Source: Micavibrio_A sp035759665 (GTDB taxonomy: Bacteria > Pseudomonadota > Alphaproteobacteria > Micavibrionales > Micavibrionaceae). Taken from it: a DNA stretch of 9,411 nt. The DNA is taken from the NCBI GenBank assembly GCA_035759665.1, contig DASTUM010000004.1:1-9411 (forward strand), in the 5' to 3' direction. A program made the position numbers and the translations under genes. Positions 1-4,291 of the stretch are shown in pieces. How positions within the stretch are numbered: the first letter of the stretch is position 1; every line of letters starts with the position of its first letter. The notes under the pieces are model-generated. The model was not told where the DNA came from. It saw nothing but the letters and a program-made list of their open reading frames with translations, and did no database searches.

Positions 1-1
1 C

Positions 2-124
2 GCCGAAACGCCGGAGACGATCAACAAGGCCGAAATGGAAACGGGTGTTCCGGTCGTCTTTGAAATGGAGAACGGGAAGATCATCAAACGATATTCCCTG
101 GCCGACGAAAAATCCGCCGCATAA
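2..124 (+). CDS. gpmA: Phosphoglycerate mutase (2,3-BPG-dependent), C-terminal fragment
   Basis: The gene enters from the left edge, and only the last 40 codons plus the TAA stop are visible. The C-terminal stretch containing METGVPVVFEM followed by GKIIKRYSL matches the usual end of cofactor-dependent phosphoglycerate mutases. That end has a short acidic helix, an 'xTGxPxVYE' strand, then a polar hairpin ending in 'xxYxL'. If so, the enzyme interconverts 3- and 2-phosphoglycerate in glycolysis and gluconeogenesis in the cytoplasm. The catalytic RHG motif and active-site histidines lie outside the window, so the call rests on the tail alone. A short extension (ADEKSAA) follows the usual end. 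The stop is followed at once by a hairpin terminator, and the next gene converges on it. It could be another histidine-phosphatase-family member, but the GVPVVFE motif favours the mutase. Confidence 0.68.
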   Translation, partial: AETPETINKAEMETGVPVVFEMENGKIIKRYSLADEKSAA

Positions 125-157
125 TAAAAACACCCCGCCGAAAAAGCGGGGTGTTTT
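122..157. terminator. Bidirectional intrinsic terminator between gpmA and the first EF-hand gene
   Basis: A perfect 12-bp stem, AAAACACCCCGC (127-138) with GCGGGGTGTTTT (146-157), encloses a 7-base loop. Read on plus it ends in a T4 run just after the gpmA stop. Read on minus the stem is followed by TTTTTATTAT, giving a good U-tract for the convergent gene ending at 197. It sits between two convergent genes, as expected for a shared terminator. Confidence 0.85.
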
Positions 158-196
158 GCAACGGCTATGAGAGAGACAGTTCGCCGTTTAATTTGG

Positions 197-544
197 TTAT
201 CTGGTGTAGCCGCTGCCGCTCGTGCCCGATCCCGAGCTCGTGCCCGAAGTGCTCGATGAGGACGACACGGTCTGAGCTTCGCTGAGCGTCAGGCTGCCGT
301 CACCGTTTGCGTCAGCTTGATCGAAGTCCGTAGCCGTGGCGGAATATTTTTCAAATTCCGATTTACTCAGCGATCCGGATCTGTCCGCATCAAGCGATTT
401 GAAAGTTTGCGACGTGATCGCAGCGCCGGCCGACGCGCCGGAGGTCGTGCTGGCGCTGTCGCCTGCGGCGTTTGCCGAAGCAAGCGGCAGGGTCAATGCG
501 CCCGCCAGGATTGCTGCGATTGCGTATGTGTGAAGGTTTTTCAT
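197..544 (-). CDS. Small exported EF-hand calcium-binding protein (115 aa)
   Basis: The protein has 115 residues. Residues 1-27 are a signal peptide: a short polar start, a hydrophobic AIAAILAGALTLPLA core, and cleavage near A26/A27 in SANAA-GD. Two canonical EF-hand loops follow: residues 52-63 (DADRSGSLSKSE) and 78-89 (DANGDGSLTLSE). Both have acidic or polar ligands at positions 1, 3 and 5, Gly at 6 and Glu at 12, so both should bind Ca2+. The tail (about 93-115) is almost only Ser, Gly and Thr. The start at 544 is chosen because AAAGGAG (551-557) lies six bases upstream and the signal peptide begins there; an open frame continues to 781 but crosses a repeat and a terminator. The likely location is the periplasm or cell surface. 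The role is unknown; calcium buffering or sensing is an inference from the loops. It ends just before the bidirectional terminator. Confidence 0.85.
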   Translation of the reverse strand: MKNLHTYAIAAILAGALTLPLASANAAGDSASTTSGASAGAAITSQTFKSLDADRSGSLSKSEFEKYSATATDFDQADANGDGSLTLSEAQTVSSSSSTSGTSSGSGTSGSGYTR

Positions 545-667
545 CTCATTCTCCTTTGTTCGAGTTGATGCGCAAACTTTTGCAAGGAAAGGGGGCATTA
601 ATATCGCGCGAGTGGGGTATTCGTGCGACGAAATGTAACGGGGTTGTAACAGGGGAAATGATACAGC

Positions 668-750
668 CGTCATTGCGACCCCGGCCGAAGCAATCCAGAC
701 TTTCGCCCAAACCAGTGGATTGCTTCGTCGCGCCGCTCCTCGTAATGACG
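668..750. repeat. Dispersed palindromic element, GTCATTGCGA...CGAAGCAATCCA type
   Basis: This is an imperfect palindrome of about 83 bp. The inner arms are perfect: CGAAGCAATCCA (686-697) with TGGATTGCTTCG (716-727). The outer arms CGTCATTGCGA (668-678) and the complement of TCGTAATGACG (740-750) match except for one base. The intermediate segments are GC-rich and less well paired. The layout matches a widespread class of short bacterial intergenic repeats (family recognised from memory, not searched). It lies upstream of the EF-hand gene starting at 544 and directly abuts the terminator of the next EF-hand gene. Confidence 0.75.
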
Positions 751-751
751 A

Positions 752-779
752 TTTAGAAAAAGCCCCGAAGGGCTTTTTC
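752..779 (-). terminator. Intrinsic terminator with UUCG tetraloop for the second EF-hand gene
   Basis: On the minus strand a perfect 10-bp stem, GAAAAAGCCC with GGGCTTTTTC (779-770 and 765-756), closes a TTCG loop. The T5 run in the 3' arm is followed by TAAAT. UUCG is an exceptionally stable RNA tetraloop. It sits 25 bases after the stop of the gene at 805-1392. Confidence 0.85.
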
Positions 780-804
780 ATGAATCGGCGCGTTAATAAA
801 ACGG

Positions 805-1392
805 TTAGCGGATCGTACCCGATGCACGGGCGCTCAGTTCGCCCTGACTCAGATAATTGTCGCCGTTCGTATCGAGGGCGCGAAAATCATCCTGTATGCG
901 AGCATTCGCACCAGTCGTTCCCGTATAGGAGCGATATTCATCGAGGCTGAGCGTGCCCGACCTGTCGGCGTCGTTGTTGTTGAAGTCGAGCGAGCTGGTG
1001 TTGTTCGCCGCACCCGCGCGGCCTGTGGCCGAACCGGCCGTGCCGTTCGTGTTGACGCCAACCGAGCCGGATACACCCGCGCGTGATCCTACCGTCGCAT
1101 CCGTGCCGACGCGCGTACCGGTATTGCCCGTCGAAACGGTGCCGGTTCCGGTCGAGCCGATAGTGGAATGGCCCGCAGAGTTCGTTCCCGAAAGCGTACC
1201 CGACGTGCCGGTCGAACCCGTCGCGGATGGAGCGCCTGTGCTGGAGCCGCCCGTGCCGCCAGTGGATGTGCTGCTGCTAGAGGCGGAACCGGCGGAAGCG
1301 CCGCCGCTGCCCGAATTTTCCGCCGCATAAGCGGGAATAGCCATGGCCATCGCCATCAGTATAGCCAGCGTGATTTTTACCGTATTTCGCAT
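805..1392 (-). CDS. Exported EF-hand protein with long Gly/Ser/Thr-rich linker (195 aa)
   Basis: The protein has 195 residues. Residues 1-23 form a signal peptide (MRNTVKITLA, then a Met/Ala/Ile-rich core) with a clear AYA-AE cleavage site. Residues 25 to about 133 are a low-complexity Gly/Ser/Thr/Ala linker with loose GSTGTGT-like repetition. Two EF-hand loops follow: 141-152 (DADRSGTLSLDE, canonical) and 174-185 (DTNGDNYLSQGE, with Asn where Gly is usual at position 6). ATG 1392 is chosen because AAGGAG (1401-1406) lies eight bases upstream; an in-frame start at 1425 would place extra charged residues before the signal peptide. Its architecture parallels the neighbour at 197-544, with the low-complexity part before rather than after the EF hands. 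It is probably periplasmic or secreted and binds Ca2+. The function is unknown. It has its own terminator and possibly its own stress-type promoter. Confidence 0.83.
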   Translation of the reverse strand: MRNTVKITLAILMAMAMAIPAYAAENSGSGGASAGSASSSSTSTGGTGGSSTGAPSATGSTGTSGTLSGTNSAGHSTIGSTGTGTVSTGNTGTRVGTDATVGSRAGVSGSVGVNTNGTAGSATGRAGAANNTSSLDFNNNDADRSGTLSLDEYRSYTGTTGANARIQDDFRALDTNGDNYLSQGELSARASGTIR

Positions 1393-1429
1393 TTGATCGT
1401 CTCCTTGTTGAATTTTATTAGACAAGGCT

Positions 1430-1454
1430 AACGGCTCAGACGTGGGATAATTCC
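1430..1454 (-). promoter_or_regulatory. Possible EcfG (general stress sigma) promoter upstream of the 195-aa EF-hand gene
   Basis: On the minus strand GGAAT (1454-1450) and CGTT (1433-1430) are separated by exactly 16 bases. The alphaproteobacterial EcfG consensus is GGAAC-N16/17-CGTT, so there is one mismatch. Transcription would start near 1422, giving a leader of about 30 nt that contains the ribosome binding site. No good sigma-70 pair was seen here. Chance occurrence is possible. Confidence 0.33.
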
Positions 1455-1466
1455 TAAAAAAATGCG

Positions 1467-1991
1467 TTAGATATGCCAGCCGATAATTATTTTTCCGTTT
1501 TCGGCGTCGTTTATTTTCCGGTGAAGAAATGACGTAACCGAGGGCATATAGTTCAGGCTTCGTTCCGAGGAGACGTTTTCAATGGCCTGCAGGCAACGGC
1601 GCGATTCCGAAAGAGCGCCGCGGAAATAATCGGGTACGGCTCTTTTGGTGCCGCGAATTTTGGCATCGAATTCATATTTCGCGACGATGATTCTGAAACT
1701 GGTGCTGCAATCCACGGCCAGAACGCGGGCGGCGGCATTATCTGGATAGCGTTCGTCCAGATAGGATTCCAGGGTATCGGCCACGGCGAGGGTGGCGCTC
1801 ATCATCGCGGTGGCGCAATTTCTGATGTCGGGGCTCTTTCTTGAAATGCAGGCGTCGCCCAGGGAGGCGGAAACGGCGAAAAGACCTGGCAGGCTGTCGA
1901 TCTTTTCCTCTCCGGTTGTGATTACATGCATGGCAGCAGCGAGCGCGAAAAAGCCGGTTGCCGTGATTATATGATGGGGTTTGGCTGTCAT
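1467..1991 (-). CDS. Hypothetical exported or membrane-anchored protein with four cysteines
   Basis: I do not recognise this 174-aa protein. Residues about 8-26 form one hydrophobic segment (IITATGFFALAAAMHVI) after a short basic start, which could be an uncleaved anchor or a signal peptide. The rest is mostly predicted helical. It contains only four cysteines, at 48, 59, 95 and 133, an even number compatible with two periplasmic disulfides (inference). The C-terminus is rich in basic and polar residues. ATG 1991 is preferred over a TTG at 2027, because that TTG is also the first base triplet of a good -35 box and lies in the rpsO terminator U-tract. No Shine-Dalgarno sequence is visible at 1991, and the predicted transcript would start at or next to the ATG. 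No obvious terminator follows the stop. It is a separate unit between rpsO and the EF-hand genes. Confidence 0.6.
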   Translation of the reverse strand: MTAKPHHIITATGFFALAAAMHVITTGEEKIDSLPGLFAVSASLGDACISRKSPDIRNCATAMMSATLAVADTLESYLDERYPDNAAARVLAVDCSTSFRIIVAKYEFDAKIRGTKRAVPDYFRGALSESRRCLQAIENVSSERSLNYMPSVTSFLHRKINDAENGKIIIGWHI

Positions 1992-1998
1992 GGCGGCA

Positions 1999-2027
1999 TT
2001 TTTACATAGTGTCGTTTGCCGTGTCAA
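1999..2027 (-). promoter_or_regulatory. Sigma-70-like promoter giving a probable leaderless transcript
   Basis: On the minus strand a perfect -35 TTGACA (2027-2022) is followed after 17 bases by TAAAAA (2004-1999), four of six matches to TATAAT. Seven bases separate the -10 box from the ATG at 1991, so the expected start of transcription falls at or next to the start codon. The -35 box shares its T residues with the U-tract of the rpsO terminator. Confidence 0.45.
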
Positions 2028-2053
2028 AAAAAACCCGCCGGAGAGCGGGTTTT
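2026..2053 (-). terminator. Intrinsic terminator of the rpsO operon
   Basis: On the minus strand a perfect 9-bp stem, AAAACCCGC with GCGGGTTTT (2053-2045 and 2038-2030), closes a 6-base loop and is followed by an uninterrupted run of eight T, four of them within the 3' arm. It lies 16 bases past the rpsO stop and closes the long translation operon. Confidence 0.9.
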
Positions 2054-2069
2054 CATGAATTCCTTAAAA

Positions 2070-2339
2070 CTAGCGACGGATGCCGAGTTTTTCGATGAGG
2101 GCGGCGTAGCGTTTCTCATCCTTGCGCTTCAGATAGTCCAAAAGCGAGCGGCGGTTGGCAACCAGCTTCAGAAGGCCGCGGCGGGAGCTGAAATCCTTCT
2201 TATTGGCTTGCATGTGTTGCGAGAGGTTGTTGATACGTTCCGTGATGATCGCAACCTGAACTTCGGGCGAACCCGTGTCGCCCTTTTTCGTGGCGTTGGA
2301 TTCGATAACTTCTTTTTTCTTTTCTGCAGTGATCGACAT
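2070..2339 (-). CDS. rpsO: Ribosomal protein S15
   Basis: The protein has 89 residues, the standard length for S15. Family hallmarks are visible in order: DTGSPEVQVA (about 21-30), TERINNLSQHM, KKDFSSRRGLL (about 48-58), LVANRRSLLDYLKRKD and the ending LIEKLGIRR. S15 is a primary 16S rRNA binder that recognises the central-domain three-way junction and nucleates assembly of the 30S platform. It ends the cluster after truB, the usual arrangement. AAGGA lies ten bases upstream of the ATG. The 103-bp gap to truB is largely occupied by a palindromic repeat, and I see no obvious separate promoter, so it is probably co-transcribed with truB. S15 represses its own translation through an mRNA structure in some bacteria; I cannot show that here. 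Confidence 0.98.
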   Translation of the reverse strand: MSITAEKKKEVIESNATKKGDTGSPEVQVAIITERINNLSQHMQANKKDFSSRRGLLKLVANRRSLLDYLKRKDEKRYAALIEKLGIRR

Positions 2340-2365
2340 CGTCTTTGTTTCCTTTCTTGTGCCGT

Positions 2366-2431
2366 TGTCATTCTGAGCGTAGCGAAGAATCCCGGGAGAT
2401 CCTTCAGTCGCTCCGCTCCTTCAGGATGACA
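2366..2431. repeat. Dispersed palindromic element between truB and rpsO
   Basis: This is a 66-bp imperfect palindrome. The outer arms TGTCATTCTGA (2366-2376) and TCAGGATGACA (2421-2431) pair except for one G-T position. Inside, GCGTAGCGAAGAATC and GATCCTTCAGTCGC give weaker pairing. Its layout (GTCATT, GA, short GC spacer, CGAAG, AATC) parallels the element at 668-750, suggesting one superfamily. It occupies most of the truB-rpsO intergenic space and ends 26 bases before the rpsO start codon. Confidence 0.75.
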
Positions 2432-2442
2432 GGGCGGGGTTG

Positions 2443-3468
2443 TTAGACATTAAAAATGCGGATCGGATGAAGTTCCGGTCCTTCGATTTCGACGATGGCG
2501 ATAGCCTTTTTGTCGAAGGTCGTAAGGGCGGTGACAAGGTTTCCGTTCCCCCATTCGATTCCGGCCTGAGACATGCGCTCGAGATCGGGTTTCGAGAGGA
2601 AAGCGAGAACGTTGCCGTTCTTCAACCGGGATGCTTCTTGTTCCCTCAAGGCCAGAACCGGGATGTCGTCCAGGGCGGTCTGAAGGGGAAGCAATACCTG
2701 CTCCGGTGTGGGTTTATCGTCATTTTGCTGGAAAATGTCCAGCGAAATCGCGTTTTCGAGGGTGAAGGGACCGACGGCGGCCCGTTCCAGCGCCGAAATA
2801 TAGCCAAAACAGCCTAGTTTGAGGCCCATGTCGCGGGCGAGAGAGCGGACGTAAGTGCCCTTGCCGCAGACGCAGCGGAAGGTGGTTTGATCGTGCCGGC
2901 CCTCACCCCGGCCATCTCCCGGAGGGAGAGAGGGATTGGCTGTTAAAGCCCTCTCCCCGTGGGAGAGGGTTTGGGTGAGGGGCGTGTCTACGATCTCCAG
3001 GCTTTCGATGTAAACTTGGCGAGGCTTCAGTTCCACCTGCTCGCCATCGCGGGCGAGATCGTAGGCGCGGTTGCCATCGACTTTGATGGCCGAAAATTGG
3101 GGCGGAATTTGTTCGATGTCGCCGTGGAAGGCGGGGAGCAGAGATTCGATGTCTTCCCGCGACGGGCGTTTGTCCGACGTGGCAATGGATTCGCCCTCGG
3201 CATCGTCGGTAGAGCGTTGCCCCCCCCAGGTCACGGTGAAATTATAGGTCTTGATGGAATCCTGAACGTAAGGGACGGTTTTCGTAGCCTCGCCCAGCGC
3301 GATGGGGAGAATGCCCGATGCAAGGGGATCGAGCGTTCCGGCGTGTCCGGCTTTTTGCGCGTTGAGGGCGCGTTTTACAACCGTCAACGCCTGGGTCGAA
3401 GTAATTCCGACCGGCTTGTGCAGGTTGATCCATCCGTCGACCTTGTCGCCTTTTTTCTTGCGTGCCAT
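2443..3468 (-). CDS. truB: tRNA pseudouridine-55 synthase, with in-frame repeat-encoded insert
   Basis: TruB isomerises U55 to pseudouridine in the T-loop of nearly all tRNAs in the cytoplasm and also assists tRNA folding. The 341-aa protein shows WINLHKPVGITS (13-24), the catalytic motif GHAGTLDPLASG (41-52, nucleophile D47), GNRAYDLAR (132-140) and CGKGTYVRSLARD (201-213). A C-terminal RNA-binding extension follows. Residues about 162-190 (beginning TPLTQTLSHGER) are encoded by a palindromic repeat. They form an extra loop between the strand ending ESLEIVD and the KGTYVRSL strand. Without them the length, about 312, would be normal. No Shine-Dalgarno sequence is visible at the ATG. A G8 run (3220-3227) encodes part of W81-G83. 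The conserved motifs are intact, so the enzyme is probably active. Confidence 0.96.
   Translation of the reverse strand: MARKKKGDKVDGWINLHKPVGITSTQALTVVKRALNAQKAGHAGTLDPLASGILPIALGEATKTVPYVQDSIKTYNFTVTWGGQRSTDDAEGESIATSDKRPSREDIESLLPAFHGDIEQIPPQFSAIKVDGNRAYDLARDGEQVELKPRQVYIESLEIVDTPLTQTLSHGERALTANPSLPPGDGRGEGRHDQTTFRCVCGKGTYVRSLARDMGLKLGCFGYISALERAAVGPFTLENAISLDIFQQNDDKPTPEQVLLPLQTALDDIPVLALREQEASRLKNGNVLAFLSKPDLERMSQAGIEWGNGNLVTALTTFDKKAIAIVEIEGPELHPIRIFNV
2899..2983. repeat. Palindromic repeat inserted in frame inside truB
   Basis: The outer arms CCCTCACCC (2900-2908) and GGGTGAGGG (2973-2981) are perfect. Inside are two further hairpins: CCCTCTCCC (2949-2957) with GGGAGAGGG (2961-2969) around a 3-base loop, and TCTCCC (2915-2920) with GGGAGA (2924-2929). 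Together they make a three-way-junction-like element of about 85 bp. The minus-strand translation PLTQTLSHGER is a peptide I associate with this repeat type in many proteobacterial proteins (from memory). It introduces no stop codon in truB. Confidence 0.85.
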
Positions 3469-3475
3469 GTTTTAT

Positions 3476-3618
3476 TTGAATGCAAAAGATGCAAAGCCGC
3501 GCGGGTTTATCGTTTAAACGTCATACTCCGTGAAGACGGAGTATCCAGATCCTGGATTCCCGCTTCTGCGGGAATGACGATGGAAAACCTCGCGTGGATT
3601 TTCGTTCCTTGCGCTTAA
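3476..3618. repeat. Degenerate GCAAAG-type palindrome spanning the rbfA-truB gap
   Basis: The left arm 3476-3505 (TTGAATGCAAAAGATGCAAA then CCGCGCGGG) pairs imperfectly with 3588-3618 in reverse complement. About 20 of 31 positions match, and most differences are transitions that still allow G-U pairing. The left arm also resembles the left arm of the palindrome at 9109-9168 (AACGCAAAG...GCCAAG), suggesting the same family. The arm ends overlap the rbfA stop codon and reach to within eight bases of the truB start. A second element is nested inside. Confidence 0.45.
3519..3579. repeat. Cloverleaf-like dispersed palindrome nested between rbfA and truB
   Basis: This is a compact 61-bp element. 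The outer arms are CGTCAT (3519-3524) and ATGACG (3574-3579). Inside are three consecutive hairpins: ATACTCCGT/ACGGAGTAT (3523-3531 with 3536-3544, loop GAAG), CCAG/CTGG (3545-3548 with 3552-3555) and ATTCCCGC/GCGGGAAT (3556-3563 with 3568-3575, loop TTCT). The GCGGGAAT hairpin is characteristic of repeats scattered through many proteobacterial genomes. In the transcript it could act as an intercistronic stability or partial termination structure (inference). Confidence 0.8.
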
Positions 3619-4007
3619 TCCTTTTCCTGATTCGAATATTTGAGGTTATGCATGATGCCTTCGAGGCGCGATACCTTGTCGAACGTATCGTCCATGCGGA
3701 ATTGCAGCTTCGGCGTAAATTTGAGCTGAGTCTGGCGGTTAATTTCCTTTTGGAATCCGTACGCCTCTTCATTCAGGGCGGGCAGGATTTCGTCCATGTT
3801 TTTGCCGCCCAGCGAAATGACATAGGCGGTGGCATGTTTGAGGTCGGGCGATACGCGCACTTCCGTCACGGTCACGCTTGCCGCTGCGTCGATCAGAAGC
3901 GGATCGTGAAAATGTCCGCGCAAAAGAGATTGCGCGAGCACTTCCTTGATCTGTTCGGCAACGCGCAGCATTCGTTGTGAAGGTTCGGTGGTGGTGCTCT
4001 TCTTCAT
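3615..4007 (-). CDS. rbfA: 30S ribosome-binding factor A
   Basis: The protein has 130 residues, within the normal range. RbfA binds the 30S subunit near helix 1 of 16S rRNA and supports late maturation and cold adaptation. The sequence starts with the expected basic helix (SQRMLRVAEQIKEVLAQSLL), then the KH-type core with VTVTEVRVSPDLKHATAYVI (about 45-64) and the conserved C-terminal LKFTPKLQFRMDDTFDKVSR strand-helix element. The start is two bases after the stop of the upstream 93-aa gene (TAGATATG), and no clear Shine-Dalgarno sequence is visible, so translation probably depends on coupling. Downstream lies a 146-bp gap of repeats before truB. Confidence 0.96.
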   Translation of the reverse strand: MKKSTTTEPSQRMLRVAEQIKEVLAQSLLRGHFHDPLLIDAAASVTVTEVRVSPDLKHATAYVISLGGKNMDEILPALNEEAYGFQKEINRQTQLKFTPKLQFRMDDTFDKVSRLEGIMHNLKYSNQEKD

Positions 4008-4009
4008 AT

Positions 4010-4291
4010 CTAATTTAACGTCGGTTTTTGGGCATCGGCGATGCGCTTTAGTTTTTCCTGAAACTCTTCGGTTGTCGTGCCGAGTCGTTCGGCGACTTCT
4101 TCCAAAGTTGTTTGTTTGATTTTGCCGTCACTGGCGGCCCTTAAGAGCTCACGAAGTTTTAGAGCTATGTCGGCGCGCGTCAGACCGGTTTTTGCCTCGA
4201 CGCTGTCCAGCATATCTTCCAACAGGGAATCCTTTTCAGAATCCCCAGTTGAAACTTGTAGCGATTTTCCGGAGTCTTTTTTGTCCGCCAT
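4010..4291 (-). CDS. Unrecognised 93-aa acidic/helical protein coupled to infB and rbfA
   Basis: This is a small soluble protein with no signal peptide or membrane segment. Residues 1-20 are polar and probably disordered. Three predicted amphipathic helices follow: about 21-34 (DSLLEDMLDSVEAK), 38-53 (TRADIALKLRELLRAA) and 61-86 (TTLEEVAERLGTTTEEFQEK and on). The last part resembles a helix-turn-helix, with TLEEVAERLG then TTTEEF loosely like sigma region 4.2. I infer a nucleic-acid or protein interaction domain, but the similarity is weak. Its ATG shares one base with the infB stop (TAATG), and its stop is two bases from the rbfA start, so it is tightly coupled inside the operon. No Shine-Dalgarno sequence precedes it. 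The coupling strongly supports a real gene with a translation-linked role. I know no named family for this position. Confidence 0.82.
   Translation of the reverse strand: MADKKDSGKSLQVSTGDSEKDSLLEDMLDSVEAKTGLTRADIALKLRELLRAASDGKIKQTTLEEVAERLGTTTEEFQEKLKRIADAQKPTLN

Noticed and set aside
571..582. GCAAA-CT-TTTGC palindrome upstream of the first EF-hand gene as an operator
   Set aside because: It is short, with no second copy and no assignable promoter, so it cannot be distinguished from chance.
545..781. N-terminal extension of the 115-aa EF-hand protein to a start at 781
   Set aside because: The extension would translate a dispersed palindrome and the neighbour's terminator, and would bury a good signal peptide and ribosome binding site in the interior.
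1065..1320. Tandem repeat array or CRISPR in the low-complexity part of the second EF-hand gene
   Set aside because: The repetition is a loose Gly/Ser/Thr codon pattern without regular period, constant repeat or spacers.
1992..2027. TTG start at 2027 for the hypothetical 174-aa gene
   Set aside because: That triplet is part of a perfect TTGACA -35 box adjoining the rpsO terminator. ATG 1991 sits where a start codon would be expected.
2899..2983. Frameshift or pseudogene in truB
   Set aside because: The frame is open throughout, motifs before and after the repeat are intact, and the total length is consistent with a normal enzyme plus an inserted loop.
3519..3579. Possible tRNA or tRNA-like gene because of the cloverleaf fold
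   Set aside because: It is only 61 bases, lacks T-loop GTTCRA and D-arm consensus and has no 7-bp acceptor stem. It matches a dispersed palindromic repeat instead.
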